Source of the DNA: Acidobacteriota bacterium
GTDB lineage: Bacteria; Acidobacteriota; UBA6911
DNA length: 34,254 nt
Assembly (NCBI GenBank): GCA_013388445.1
Contig: JACADW010000343.1
Coordinates: 1 to 34,254 of the forward strand
Direction of reading: 5' to 3'
The translations under genes and the position numbers were made by a program. Shown here piece after piece: positions 1 through 9,174 of the stretch; the stretch's first letter is position 1; each line of letters begins with the position of its first letter. A model generated the notes under the pieces. That model made no database searches, had not been told where the DNA came from, and saw only the letters and a list, made by a program, of their open reading frames with translations.

Positions 1-75
1 ATCCGCGAACTCAACCCGATGGAGGGGCGGCTGTTCGGAAACGGACCGAGGCTGGTTTTCGCACTGAAAAGTTAA
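1..75 (+). CDS. C-terminal end of an unidentified protein (partial)
   Basis: An open frame runs in from the left edge and ends at TAA 73-75, giving the last 24 residues of a protein (ending RLVFALKS). It is too short to assign to a family. The next reading frame starts only 30 bases later with the tail of a protein kinase domain, so this tail may have been placed here by a rearrangement. It could also simply be the normal end of an upstream gene. Confidence 0.4.
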   Translation: MRELNPMEGRLFGNGPRLVFALKS

Positions 76-107
76 ACTCGAACCGCCTCTTTCGGCTTCA
101 CCATTAA

Positions 108-1664
108 CCGAGTTCTGAGGCTGTCTCTTGCCAGGAACCTCCCCCGCTCCCCCCCGAAACGCCGCTCGAACTGAGGCAGGTCGTTTCCCGCTGCCTGCGC
201 AAGAATCCGGCTGAGCGCTTCCAGACCGCTGCGGACCTGAAGCGGGCGCTGGAACAGGCCAGGCATTCTCTGGAAACAGCCGCCGAGCGTCCCTCGGTAG
301 CGGTGCTGCCCTTTGCCAACCTCAGCGCAGACAAGGAAAACGAATATTTCAGCGACGGCCTGGCGGAGGATATCATCGACGCATTGACGCGGGTGCCCGG
401 GTTGCGGGTGGCCGCGCGCACCTCTGCGTTCGCCTTCCGCGGCAAGGAAACCGACATCGGTGAAATCGGCGCCAGGCTCAAGGTCGCGACCATCCTCGAA
501 GGGAGCGTGCGCCGGGCGGGGAACCGCGTGCGGATCACGGCACAGCTCGTGAACGCCGCCGACGGCTACCATCTCTGGAGCCAACGCTTCGACCGCGAGA
601 TGAGCGACGTGTTCGCCATCCAGGACGAGATCTCACAGGCCATTGTGGAAAAACTGCGGGTGCAGCTCGCTCCTGAGAATCGCCCGGCGGCCCGCCGCAC
701 GGAAAACCTGGACGCCTATCACCTCTTTCTCAAGGGACGGCACTGCCTGTACAAGGGCATACCCTCGGAGACCGCCAAGGCCAAGGGATTCTTTGAGCAG
801 GCGGCGTTGCTGGATCCGAACTACGCGCTTCCCCATCTTGGGATCAGCGAGTACTACTGGCTATGCACTTATTGGACCTATATGCATTCGCTGGAAGGGC
901 TGCCGAAAGCAAAGGCGGCCGCCGAAGAGGCTCTGCGCTGCGATCCCAGTCTGGCGGAGGCCCATGCGATGCTCGCGACGCTGAGGGGTTGCTTCGATCT
1001 GGAGTGGGAGGCTGCAGAACAGGGATTCCTGCGTGCCCGGGAACTCGATCCTACATCGGTCACGGTCCGCGACCGGCATGCTACCTACTACCTGCGACCT
1101 CTGGGCCGCCTCGAGGAGGCGATCGCCGAGCTCGAGCGCGCGTTGGAACTGGACCCGCTCTCCCTGTTTCTCCATTACCATCTGCAGTACCTGCTCCATC
1201 TGAGCCGCCAGTACGATCGGGCGGTGAGCGTGGCGGGAAGCGCACTGGCGCTCGATCCCGATTATTTTCCGGTTCTGTGGGTCCTGGGGGTCACTCATGC
1301 AATCTGCGGGAGGTATGAAGAAGCCCTGGCACTGTGCCGCAAGGCGACCGAGCTGTCGGGGCGCAGTCCGATGCTGACGGCCGCAATGGCCACGGTGCTG
1401 GCGCTCATGGGCCGCAAGGACGAAGCGGAGTCGATCATGGAGGAACTGCACAGGTTGTCCCTGGTAAAGCCCGTGCCGGCATTCTGCTTCGTCTGGATTT
1501 ACATCGGCATGGGCGACGCGGAGAATGCCCTCAAATGGATTGAGCGCGGCATCGAAGAACGTCATCCCGTTCTTGTGCTGCAAATAGGCTCTGAGCCGTT
1601 CTACGACGCGCTCCGCCCGGATCCGCGTTTCCAGGCGTTGCTCCGCAAGTTCCGCATCGCCTGA
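108..1664 (+). pseudogene. TolB-like/TPR protein lacking its Ser/Thr kinase domain
   Basis: The frame opens right after an in-frame TAA at 105-107. It first encodes the end of a Hanks-type kinase catalytic domain (VVSRCLRKNPAERFQTAADL, subdomain XI), then a TolB/FlgO-like N-terminal domain starting SVAVLPFANLSADKENEYFSD, then about 300 residues of tetratricopeptide repeats (for example EEAIAELERALELDPLS). In the family these three parts normally form one cytoplasmic signalling kinase of about 800 residues with an N-terminal kinase domain. Here the ATP-binding lobe and catalytic loop are absent. The first usable start is a GTG at 303, inside the TolB-like domain, with no convincing ribosome binding site. 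I infer a 5'-truncated gene. A short TolB/TPR protein made from 303 cannot be ruled out. Confidence 0.75.
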
Positions 1665-2201
1665 ATCACCCGCCGGGATTGTCACCCGCCATTGAGTGCC
1701 GGCCCGCGCCAGCCCCTTCCACGCGGTGTTGGCGTCCTTGATGAAAGCCGGTCTGGAATCCGTGCCGGACCCAAGACTCGCCATTCTCCCCACGCTGCTC
1801 TGGACAAAGGCGGCCGCCCATGCAGAGACCGCGCACCTAGACTCGTGGAACGCGCCCCATCGAATTGGGCCGCAACCGCCTGCGGAGCTCTTCAGCCATC
1901 ATGCGTCGGCAGCACGGTAATGGATGGCAACCGGCTTGAGGACCCTCCCATCGTTTTGCCGGACCGGCGGTGCGGCTCTCGAGCAGGTGCGTACTCTGCC
2001 GCCTCCATCCAAGAGCGCTCGTCTCCCCGAGGCAGATAGCGACTGCCAGATATCAAGTACCCGGCCCTCATCTGTCCTCCGGCGCCTTCCTGCAGGCCGA
2101 GTTTCGCTTGCTTCGGCCTGCACACAACTCTAATCTCTCGATGTGAGGATGCCGCTGTTCGCGGCGGGCACAGCCCGGAATTTTCCGCGGAGGTGAGAAT
2201 C
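1665..2201. other. Intergenic gap, no gene recognised
   Basis: About 540 bases separate the TPR gene from the dehydratase gene. Short open frames exist on both strands but none has a ribosome binding site, a recognisable motif or plausible protein composition. The only clear signal is the GGAGGTGA site at 2189-2196 that belongs to the next gene. Confidence 0.5.
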
Positions 2202-3464
2202 ATGCGTATCACGAGACGAGGCTTCATCGCCGACACAATGGCGGCCGGCTTCGTGTTGCCGGCCATGCCCGGCCGCGCGACGGAACTGGCCTGCGGGCCC
2301 GGCACCGCTAAAGTGAGCCCGGAGGAACTGGACCGCGCCGCCGCCGCGCCGGTCCTGAAACTGGACGGGATCTCATCGCCCGTCATGATCGATTCCATCC
2401 GCCTGCTGAAAAAAGGCGGCGACTTCCTGGTGCACGTCCGGTCGAAGGACGGCGCCGAGGGGGTTTCCCTCACAGACCCGCCGAGGGCGAATTACCTCGC
2501 CCCGATCCTGCAGCAGCTCATCATCCCGTTTTTCATCGGCAAGGACGCGCGCGATCTGGAAAACCTCCTCTGGGAGCTCTACCGCTGGAACAGCAACTAC
2601 AAGATGTACGGGCTCGCGTTCTGGTGCCCCCAGGCCTGGGTCGAGTTCGCGATCCTCGACATGCTGGGCCGGATCGCCTCCAGGCCGATGGGCGAACTGC
2701 TCGGCGGCCTCGTGCGCCGCGAGGTGGCGTTTTATGTCGCCAGCGGCAGGCGGGACACGACGCCCGAACAGGAAGTGGAGTATCTCCGCAAGCTGCTCGA
2801 GCAGTCCGGGGCGAAGGCGCTGAAGTTCAGGGTCGGGGGCAGGATGAGCCGGAACGCCGACGCCCTACCCGGCCGGACCGAGAATCTCATCCGGCTGGCC
2901 GGCAAGACGTTCGGAGGCTCCTATGATATCCACGCGGACTCCAACAGCTCGTACGATCCCCCGAAGGCCATCGAGGTCGGGCGGATGCTCGAGGGGATCG
3001 GCGCCGTCTATTTCGAGGAACCATGCCCGTTCGACCACCTCGAAGACACCAAGAAGGTCGCGGACGCGCTGACCATCCCCGTGGCGGGAGGGGAACAGGA
3101 GTACAGCGACTGGCGCTTCCGCTGGATGATCGCCAACCGCGGCGTCGACATCGTGCAGCCCGACCTCCACTACTACGGCGGCATGGTCCGCTCGATCCGA
3201 GTCGCGCGCATGGCGTAGCTTGCCGGCATGCCGACCACCGTCCACATCTCAGGCGGCTTCGGCTTCGTCTATATGCTGCATTTCGCCTCCTGCGTCCGCG
3301 ACGTCGGACGATACCAGGAGTACAAGCTGGGGACTAAACGATACGGCGCCTGGTTTGACCCGCCCATCAAGATCAGGAACGGGAAGATGACGGTCCCCAG
3401 TGGGCCGGGGGTTGGAATTGCGGATCTCAAAGGCCTGTTGCAGGACCCTGTCGCGGTCGGATAA
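2202..3464 (+). pseudogene. Enolase-superfamily sugar-acid dehydratase with in-frame TAG
   Basis: The product resembles the mandelate racemase/muconate lactonising branch of the enolase superfamily, whose members dehydrate or epimerise sugar acids using Mg2+. The start is ATG 2202, five bases after GGAGGTGA; an upstream GTG at 2193 lies inside that site. The N-terminus is a Tat-type signal (RITRRGFIADTMAAG). The catalytic lysine motif KALK is at 205-208. Likely metal ligands are D246 (HADSN), E272 (YFEEP) and E298 (GGEQE). At codon 339 the frame has TAG (3216-3218), then continues in the same frame as LAGMPTTVHISGGFGFVY to TAA-free sequence ending at 3464. The residues after the stop belong to the conserved barrel end, so a GAG-to-TAG mutation is the simplest reading. 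The truncated product would lack the end of the barrel. The neighbouring KDG-type kinase fits a sugar-acid pathway. Confidence 0.8.
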
Positions 3465-3509
3465 TCTGTCAGTCGCGAACTTGAGGACGGCTTTCGAGCC
3501 TTTGCCACG

Positions 3510-4097
3510 ATGAAACTTTCCCGTGCAGTTCTGTCGCTGTCTTTCATCCTGGCGGCCTTCGGAAACGGGACCGCCGGGGCACATCGCCTCAGTGCAACCG
3601 CCGGGCTCCGGGGCGAACCGGCCGCGGGCACGATCGAGGTCTCGTTCCTGTACCTGAAGGCCGAGGGTACCGTCCCGTCGTACCAGACGGCCATCTGGCT
3701 CGAGAGCGAGGAGGTCCGGTACGTCAAGACCCTGTTCCTGAGCGAGTATCTCTCGCTCGGCGGGTACAACCACGAGTATGTCTGCCCCGCCTGGGTGAAG
3801 CAGGCCGATTGGGAAAAGGCCGACGAATCCGAGTATGAGGCCGTGACCCGCCCGACGCCCCCGATCGGATCGAGCACATTGAGGTTCGACTGCCGGGAGC
3901 GCGGCATCGCGCCCGGCACATACCGCCTCTGCATACAAGCCCACATCGTCGAGCGCTACAACATCCTGTACCGCTCCCGCATCGTCATAGGCCCGGAAGC
4001 ATCCGAAAGCGAGCCGGAGGTTTTCCATAGCCCGGCGAAACACCCGGACGCCTCCGATATCCTAAGCGGCGTGCGGTTTCGGTACGTCCCCAAATGA
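3510..4097 (+). CDS. Secreted DUF2271-like protein
   Basis: A 195-residue protein with a Sec signal peptide (MKLSRAVLSLSFILAAFGNGTAGA, cleavage near AGA/H). The mature part is beta-rich and contains a segment of the kind seen in DUF2271 periplasmic proteins: TAIWLESEEVRYVKTLFL, followed by tryptophans in a YVCPAWVKQADW context. The biochemical role of that family is not established. The gene lies 45 bases after the interrupted dehydratase and 28 bases before a Tat-exported reductase on the same strand, so the three may be co-transcribed. The start is the first ATG of the frame, but its ribosome binding site is weak. The DUF2271 assignment comes from motif resemblance only. Confidence 0.7.
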   Translation: MKLSRAVLSLSFILAAFGNGTAGAHRLSATAGLRGEPAAGTIEVSFLYLKAEGTVPSYQTAIWLESEEVRYVKTLFLSEYLSLGGYNHEYVCPAWVKQADWEKADESEYEAVTRPTPPIGSSTLRFDCRERGIAPGTYRLCIQAHIVERYNILYRSRIVIGPEASESEPEVFHSPAKHPDASDILSGVRFRYVPK

Positions 4098-4125
4098 AAA
4101 AAGAGATCCGGAAAGAGGAACAGCC

Positions 4126-5082
4126 ATGACCGATACGATATCCCGCAGAACCTTCCTGCGCCGTTCCGGCGCCGGGGTGAGCGCCTTCGCAGCGTCCCGA
4201 ATCCTGCCCCTGCATGCCGGGAGCGGAATGCCGATGCGGACGCTCGGAAAGACGGGGCTCAAAGTGTCGCTCCTGGCATTCGGAGGAGGATCCCAGTTCC
4301 TCTTGGCCAAGGACGGAGACTGGGAACCGATGCTGGAGCGCGCGATCGCCGCCGGCATCAATCTCTTCGACACCTCGTCCAATTACCAGTGGAAAGCCTC
4401 CAAGTCGAGCGAGGAGCGCTTCGGCGAGATCCTGCCGCGCCACCACAAGTCCATCTACGTGTCGACCAAGCTGGAGGAACGCGAATACGACAAGGCACGC
4501 CGGGAATTCGAACGCAGCCTGCGGCGCCTGAAGATGGATTACGTGGACCTGCTGCTCATCCACAGCATCGAGCCGTCCGAGGACCTCTCCGCGCTGGAGA
4601 AGGGGGCCTACCGCGCCATCGCGGAATTCAAGCGTGAGAAGGCCGCGCGTTTCATCGGCTTCAGTTCGATGAACAGCGCCGCGAAATCGAAGGAGCTCAT
4701 GGAGAAGCTGGACGTGGACGCGGCCATCCTTGCGATGAACGCCACCCAGTACGGCGATTTCGCCAAGGTGGCCTTGCCCACCGCGCGTGCGAAGAACGTC
4801 GGCGTCGTGGCGATGAAACTGATGCGCGGAATCGTCGGCAAGGGCGGCACCGCCTCCGAATTGCTCTACTACGCCTGGACCCAGCCCGGCGTGGCCTCCG
4901 CCGTCGTGGGACACGTCGGCATGGGACCGCTGGAAGAGAACATGCGGATCGCGCTTAGCTACTCGCCCGAGAAGGCCGGGGCTTTCGACCGGCGCGCGCT
5001 GGAGGCGCGGCTGCAGGGCTTCGCCGGACCGCATGCGCTCTGCTGGGCGCGCCCGGGCTACCGCGACGGTGAGTACGCCTGA
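4126..5082 (+). CDS. Tat-exported aldo/keto reductase
   Basis: A 318-residue member of the aldo/keto reductase superfamily, which reduces or oxidises carbonyl groups with NAD(P)H in a TIM barrel. The N-terminus is a Tat signal (SRRTFLRRSGAGVSAFAASR). The barrel opens with MPMRTLGKTGLKVS. The expected catalytic tetrad is visible: D82 (FDTS), Y87 (SNYQ), K115 (STK) and H146 (LLIHS). The start at 4126 follows AAAGAGGAA by seven bases. Tat export suggests that the protein folds with its cofactor in the cytoplasm before export. It lies downstream of the dehydratase and DUF2271-like genes and faces the KDG kinase gene tail to tail. The substrate cannot be read from the sequence. Confidence 0.88.
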   Translation: MTDTISRRTFLRRSGAGVSAFAASRILPLHAGSGMPMRTLGKTGLKVSLLAFGGGSQFLLAKDGDWEPMLERAIAAGINLFDTSSNYQWKASKSSEERFGEILPRHHKSIYVSTKLEEREYDKARREFERSLRRLKMDYVDLLLIHSIEPSEDLSALEKGAYRAIAEFKREKAARFIGFSSMNSAAKSKELMEKLDVDAAILAMNATQYGDFAKVALPTARAKNVGVVAMKLMRGIVGKGGTASELLYYAWTQPGVASAVVGHVGMGPLEENMRIALSYSPEKAGAFDRRALEARLQGFAGPHALCWARPGYRDGEYA

Positions 5083-5142
5083 GAGCCCGGTCGCCTCCGG
5101 CCGATCATCGCGACGAGGGAACCGAGTACTCGCGCGGCTGTC

Positions 5143-6225
5143 CTATCGCTGGATCCGCGCCGAGCCTCCCTTCGCGAACGCACGCACCAGGTCGACGCTC
5201 GCCATCGTCGTGTCTCCGGGGAAGCTCGTCAGCAGGGCTCCGTGCGCCCAGCCGAGCTTGACGGCTTCCTCCTCCGGCTCACCCGTGAGCAGGCCGTAGA
5301 AGAACCCGGACGCGAAGCCGTCCCCGCCGCCCACCCGGTCGTAGACATCCAGCTCGCAGGTCGGAGCGACAAAGGTCTTTCCGTCGATCCACGCCACCGC
5401 GCTCCAGCTGTGCCGGTTCGTCGAGTGCACCTCGCGCAGTGTGGTCGCGACGACCTTGACGTGCGGATACTGTTTCACCACCTGCTCGATCATTGAGAAG
5501 AAGGTGCTGGGGTCGAGTTTGGACTTGGCGGCGACCTCCGGGCCGGGAATGCCAAGACCTTTCTGCAGATCCTCCTCGTTTCCGACCAGAACGTCGACGT
5601 TTTCCACGATCCGCCTGACGACCTCCACGGCGCGTTCCGCTCCGCCGGAGATCTTCCACAGCTTCTCGCGATAGTTCAGATCGAACGAGACCACCGCGCC
5701 GGCCGCCTTCGCGGCCTTCATTCCCTCGATGATGACCTCGGACGTGGTCTTCGAAAGCGCCGCGAAGATGCCGCCGCTGTGAAACCAGCGGGCGCCGCCG
5801 GCGAAGATCGACTTCCAGTCGAAGTCGCCGGGCTTCAGCAGGGCGGCAGCTTCGTTGGAGCGGTTATAGAAAACCACGGGCGGGCGTATGCCGAAACCAC
5901 GGTCGCTGTAAACGGTAGCCATGTTGGGTCCGGTGACGCCGTTGTGCGCGAAACGTTTGTAGAAGGGCATGACTCCCATGGCCCTCACCCTCTCGGCGAT
6001 CAGGTCCCCGATCGGGTAGTCGACCATCGCCGTCACGATGCCGGTCTGCAGGCCGAAGCAGTCCGAGAGGTTCGCGGCGCAGTTGAACTCACCGCCGCTC
6101 ACGTGAATCTGGCATTGCGTCGCCTTGCGGAACGGGACTCTGCCCGGGTCCAGCCGGTGGACGAGCGCACCGAGCGAGATGAAATCCAGCGCTCCACTTT
6201 GCGGAATACTCAAACCATATTTCAT
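5143..6225 (-). CDS. kdgK: PfkB-family 2-keto-3-deoxygluconate kinase-like
   Basis: A 360-residue ribokinase/PfkB-family sugar kinase. It shows the N-terminal substrate-binding signature SGGEFNCAANLSD and the C-terminal signature DRVGGGDGFASGFFYGLL, with the catalytic base at D302. Overall layout and sequence are closest to 2-keto-3-deoxygluconate kinases, which phosphorylate KDG for cleavage to pyruvate and glyceraldehyde 3-phosphate. The start at 6225 (MKYGLSIPQ) has a GGGGGCG site just upstream; the longer frame to 6252 lacks one. It is cytoplasmic, with no signal peptide. A sugar-acid dehydratase gene nearby makes the substrate plausible, but that gene is broken here. Other 2-keto-3-deoxy acids or ribose-type sugars are alternatives. 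Confidence 0.85.
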   Translation of the reverse strand: MKYGLSIPQSGALDFISLGALVHRLDPGRVPFRKATQCQIHVSGGEFNCAANLSDCFGLQTGIVTAMVDYPIGDLIAERVRAMGVMPFYKRFAHNGVTGPNMATVYSDRGFGIRPPVVFYNRSNEAAALLKPGDFDWKSIFAGGARWFHSGGIFAALSKTTSEVIIEGMKAAKAAGAVVSFDLNYREKLWKISGGAERAVEVVRRIVENVDVLVGNEEDLQKGLGIPGPEVAAKSKLDPSTFFSMIEQVVKQYPHVKVVATTLREVHSTNRHSWSAVAWIDGKTFVAPTCELDVYDRVGGGDGFASGFFYGLLTGEPEEEAVKLGWAHGALLTSFPGDTTMASVDLVRAFAKGGSARIQR

Positions 6226-6325
6226 TGAACGCCCCCTGGATAAATGGGTCAATTAATCGATTGCCTGATCCGGCTCCGCGATGGCGTACGTGCGCGGCTG
6301 CCCCGGGCCGGAGCGGGTGAAACAA

Positions 6326-6341
6326 GACGTAGACTATAGCA
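6326..6341 (-). promoter_or_regulatory. Candidate extended -10 promoter for the PfkB kinase gene
   Basis: On the minus strand the sequence TGCTATAGT (plus-strand 6333-6341) is a good extended -10 element. It would start transcription near 6326, about 100 bases upstream of the kinase start. No convincing -35 box is seen, which is tolerated by extended -10 promoters. Prediction by eye only. Confidence 0.3.
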
Positions 6342-6539
6342 AATCTGCGGCTTTCAGTGCACCCGGGCGGGGCACTCATCAAGCGGGCCGGCGGCGGCCT
6401 GCCCTGCGCCGGCTGCCGGACGGCCCAGCCGGGTCGAGTCCAAGCCGCTCGATGGATGACCGGGCCGGCCGTTGCGACCCGCATCGAACGGCAAATGGGC
6501 CTGGATGAAAGCAGGCCCGCAAGTGCTAGACTTATGCGC

Positions 6540-7697
6540 ATGAAAACCGTTTCTTCGCGACGCGATTTCCTGGCAGCCGGGCTCATGGTTCCAGTCATCG
6601 CATCCGGATCGCAGCGGCCGCCGCAACCTTCGAAAATCGAATTCCGTACCCTGGGCCGGACAGGTCTCAAGGTCTCGCCGCTCGGTTTCGGCTGCATGAC
6701 GACTTCCGACCCGGCCGTGATCGAACGGGCCGTGGATCTCGGCATCAACTACTTCGACACGGCACGCTCCTACCAGGGCGGCAATAACGAACGCATGGTC
6801 GGCGCGGCGCTCAAAGGAAAGCGCTCGCGCATCTTCATCTCCAGCAAGACGCAGGGTAAGACGAGGCAGGAAGCCCTGGCGGACCTGGAGACGAGTCTGC
6901 GCGAACTCGGAACGGACTACCTGGATATCTGGTACCTGCACAACCGGAACCGTCCCGAAGAGGTGACCGACGAGCTTCTGGAAACCCAGCAGGATGCCAG
7001 GAAGGCCGGCAAGATCCGCTTCGCGGGTGTCAGCACGCACTTCAACATGCCGGAGATGCTCGCCTGGCTCGTCAGGTGCGGCCGGACCGATGTTACGCTG
7101 GCGAGCTACAACTTCACGATGAAGCCCGACCTGACTCAGGCGATCCAGGCGGCCCGCGCCGCCGGCATGGGCGTCGTGGCCATGAAGGCGCTGGCCGGCG
7201 GTTTCAGCAGAATCCAGCGCGGCGACCGCCTGTACGGCGTGAATCCCGACTCGCTGACCGGCACGCTCAGGCAGGAAGGGGCGATGCTCGCCGCGCTGAA
7301 ATGGGTCTTGAAAAACCGCTCCGTGGACACTGCCATCGTGTGCATGACCGATTTCGACCAGCTCGACGAGAACCTCCGCGCACTGTCGGAGCCGTTCACG
7401 GGAGCCGACGAAAGCCTGCTCGCCGCGCAACTGGCGTACATCCGGCCCCTCTATTGCCGGATGTGCGGAAGCTGCGGGGGAGTCTGCGACAGAGGGCTGC
7501 CCGTGCCCGACCTCCTGCGCTTCCTGAGCTATGCCGAAAACTACGGCCAGTTCGCCATGGCACGGGCGCGGTTTCTCGAGCTGCCGCGGGAAGTCCGGGA
7601 TGTGCGGTGCGGGGATTGCAGCTCCTGCTCGGTGAACTGCCCCAACGGAGTCGAGATCCGCCGGCGGCTGATGCGGGCGCAGGAGCTGCTGGCTTGA
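6540..7697 (+). CDS. Tat-exported aldo/keto reductase with ferredoxin-like C-terminal tail
   Basis: A 385-residue protein. It has a Tat signal (SSRRDFLAAGLMVPVIASG), an aldo/keto reductase barrel beginning EFRTLGRTGLKVSPLGFG, and the tetrad D73 (FDTA), Y78, K103 (SSKT) and H134 (YLH). After the barrel come two cysteine clusters, CRMCGSCGGVCDRG and CGDCSSCSVNCPNG, the pattern of a 2x[4Fe-4S] ferredoxin-like domain. Such fusions are known in a subgroup of aldo/keto reductases and suggest electron transfer to or from the active site. The start could be ATG 6534 or 6540. Neither has a ribosome binding site. A TAGACT box at 6527-6532 would put the transcript start almost at the ATG, so a leaderless message is possible. 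The physiological partner is unknown. Confidence 0.88.
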   Translation: MKTVSSRRDFLAAGLMVPVIASGSQRPPQPSKIEFRTLGRTGLKVSPLGFGCMTTSDPAVIERAVDLGINYFDTARSYQGGNNERMVGAALKGKRSRIFISSKTQGKTRQEALADLETSLRELGTDYLDIWYLHNRNRPEEVTDELLETQQDARKAGKIRFAGVSTHFNMPEMLAWLVRCGRTDVTLASYNFTMKPDLTQAIQAARAAGMGVVAMKALAGGFSRIQRGDRLYGVNPDSLTGTLRQEGAMLAALKWVLKNRSVDTAIVCMTDFDQLDENLRALSEPFTGADESLLAAQLAYIRPLYCRMCGSCGGVCDRGLPVPDLLRFLSYAENYGQFAMARARFLELPREVRDVRCGDCSSCSVNCPNGVEIRRRLMRAQELLA

Positions 7698-7781
7698 GTC
7701 GAGGCTTTCCGGGGCTCCGCATGGAGGACCCGGCTTTTGCATCGGAATTGAATATGGCAACCCAGAACAGGAGGCATGACG

Positions 7782-8396
7782 ATGCGTAGCAGGAATGCGT
7801 GGCTTGGGACAACGGCTGTCATTATCGCGCTCTCCCTGGCGGGCTTTGCGTTCGGACAGGGCAAGGCGGGAAAGGACGCGGCGGCCGGCAAACACCCGAT
7901 CGTGGTCATGGATACCAATATGGGGACGATCAGGATCGAGGTGCTGCCCGACAAGGCTCCCGTCACCGCCAAGAACTTTCTCGACTACGTCGCTTCGGGT
8001 TTCTATACCGGGACCATCTTCCACAGAGTGGTGCCGGACTTCGTGATCCAGGGCGGCGGTTACCTGGAAAACATGACCATGAAGCCGACGAGGCCCCCGA
8101 TCAAGAATGAATCCAGGAACGGGCTGAAGAACCTCCGCGGCACACTCTCCATGGCACGCTACGACGACCCGAACAGCGCCACATCGCAGTTCTTCATCAA
8201 TCTGAAGAATAACCCGCACCTGGACCCGCCGGCCGGAGGCTGGGGCTATGCCGTCTTCGCCAAGGTGATCGACGGAATGGCGGTCGTCGACAAGATCGCC
8301 GCCGCCGCGACATCCACACGCAACGTACAGGGGACGCCGTTCCAGGATGTCCCCGTCCGTCCCGTCATCGTTCAATCGGCGAGAATCGAGCCGTAG
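7782..8396 (+). CDS. Secreted cyclophilin-type peptidyl-prolyl isomerase
   Basis: A 204-residue cyclophilin that catalyses cis/trans isomerisation of proline peptide bonds and helps protein folding outside the cytoplasm. It has a Sec signal (MRSRNAWLGTTAVIIALSLAGFAFG) and a bacterial PpiA/PpiB-like domain from about residue 38. Conserved active-site elements are FHRVVPDFVIQGGG (H81, R82), the segment LSMARYDDPNSATSQFFI and the aromatic GGWGYAVFAKVIDGM. AGGAGG at 7768-7773 lies eight bases from ATG 7782 but only two from ATG 7776, so 7782 is preferred. It appears to be a single-gene unit downstream of the reductase. Confidence 0.92.
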   Translation: MRSRNAWLGTTAVIIALSLAGFAFGQGKAGKDAAAGKHPIVVMDTNMGTIRIEVLPDKAPVTAKNFLDYVASGFYTGTIFHRVVPDFVIQGGGYLENMTMKPTRPPIKNESRNGLKNLRGTLSMARYDDPNSATSQFFINLKNNPHLDPPAGGWGYAVFAKVIDGMAVVDKIAAAATSTRNVQGTPFQDVPVRPVIVQSARIEP

Positions 8397-9174
8397 CTGC
8401 GCATCGGCATTTGAAAGCAGGACGCTAACACAACGCCGGCGCCGAAGATCCGGTTCCCGGGGACAGAGAGTGCACGAAGCTCTGCTCATTCTGCGGCACC
8501 CCGCCAGTGCCCTGTTGGAGGCCGTTCAGAGGAAGGGGAACAGGCTCCCGACCACTGTTCCATTCCAGAGTCTTGCCATCGCCAGCTCGCGGCGGGATTT
8601 GGGACCATCGAACTCGTCAGGAGCTTTGTTTTCCCGACGGTGCCCTGCAATCCAGGTTCCCGCATGAAGGTGGCCGACTGCTGTGGGCGTGCGTCGGGGC
8701 ACTCCTGAATTCTCAAATCCCCGCGTGCCGGATGAACGGCCGTTCTTGATCGAATCCGAAGGCGCGCGGGGATTTCGAGAGGTACAGCTCCTTGTTGGCT
8801 GCCGCTCACTTTCTCGTCGGGGATCTTCCGTTCCGGAATCGTGGTGCCGATAATCATGAGCGCCAGGTCAACATCATCATCCATCTCCTAGACGGCCCTG
8901 GAAAGCCAGATGCCCGCCTCGTTGAAGGTGGCCTTCGCCACCACGCCGCCGCCGGTTCTTGCGATCATCCCTTCCGCGAACTGGTATTCCTGCGTCTACT
9001 CAAGCAAGAAAAAGAGCCGGCCTGGCGTTCCGGCAGCATAGCGCAGGGGCGGATCCACGGACGCCCACAGCCGTGACTCCCCGGCTCGAGGATCACATCA
9101 TGCCCGGATTGATTCCCGGCCGCCGCCAGGCGCCCCACACGCGGTTTCTTCCGTTGTGGAGCCGATACGCCGGG
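8397..9174. other. Long gap with a possible decayed minus-strand gene
   Basis: No intact gene is supported in these roughly 780 bases. Minus-strand frames near 8790-9080 have protein-like composition but are broken by stops; they are listed separately. The rest shows no structure, repeat or motif that I can name. Confidence 0.4.
8790..9080 (-). pseudogene. Possible remnant coding sequence of unknown family
   Basis: On the minus strand one frame reads through protein-like sequence: PPLRYAAGTPGRLFFLLE, TAG, TQEYQFAEGMIARTGGGVV, AKATFNEAGIWLSRAV, TAG, then EMDDDVDLALMIIGTTIPER. The two TAG codons (rev. comp. at 8888-8890 and near 8997) break it. There is no start or end that fits a gene. I do not recognise the family. 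It may be a chance open stretch in GC-rich DNA. Confidence 0.2.
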
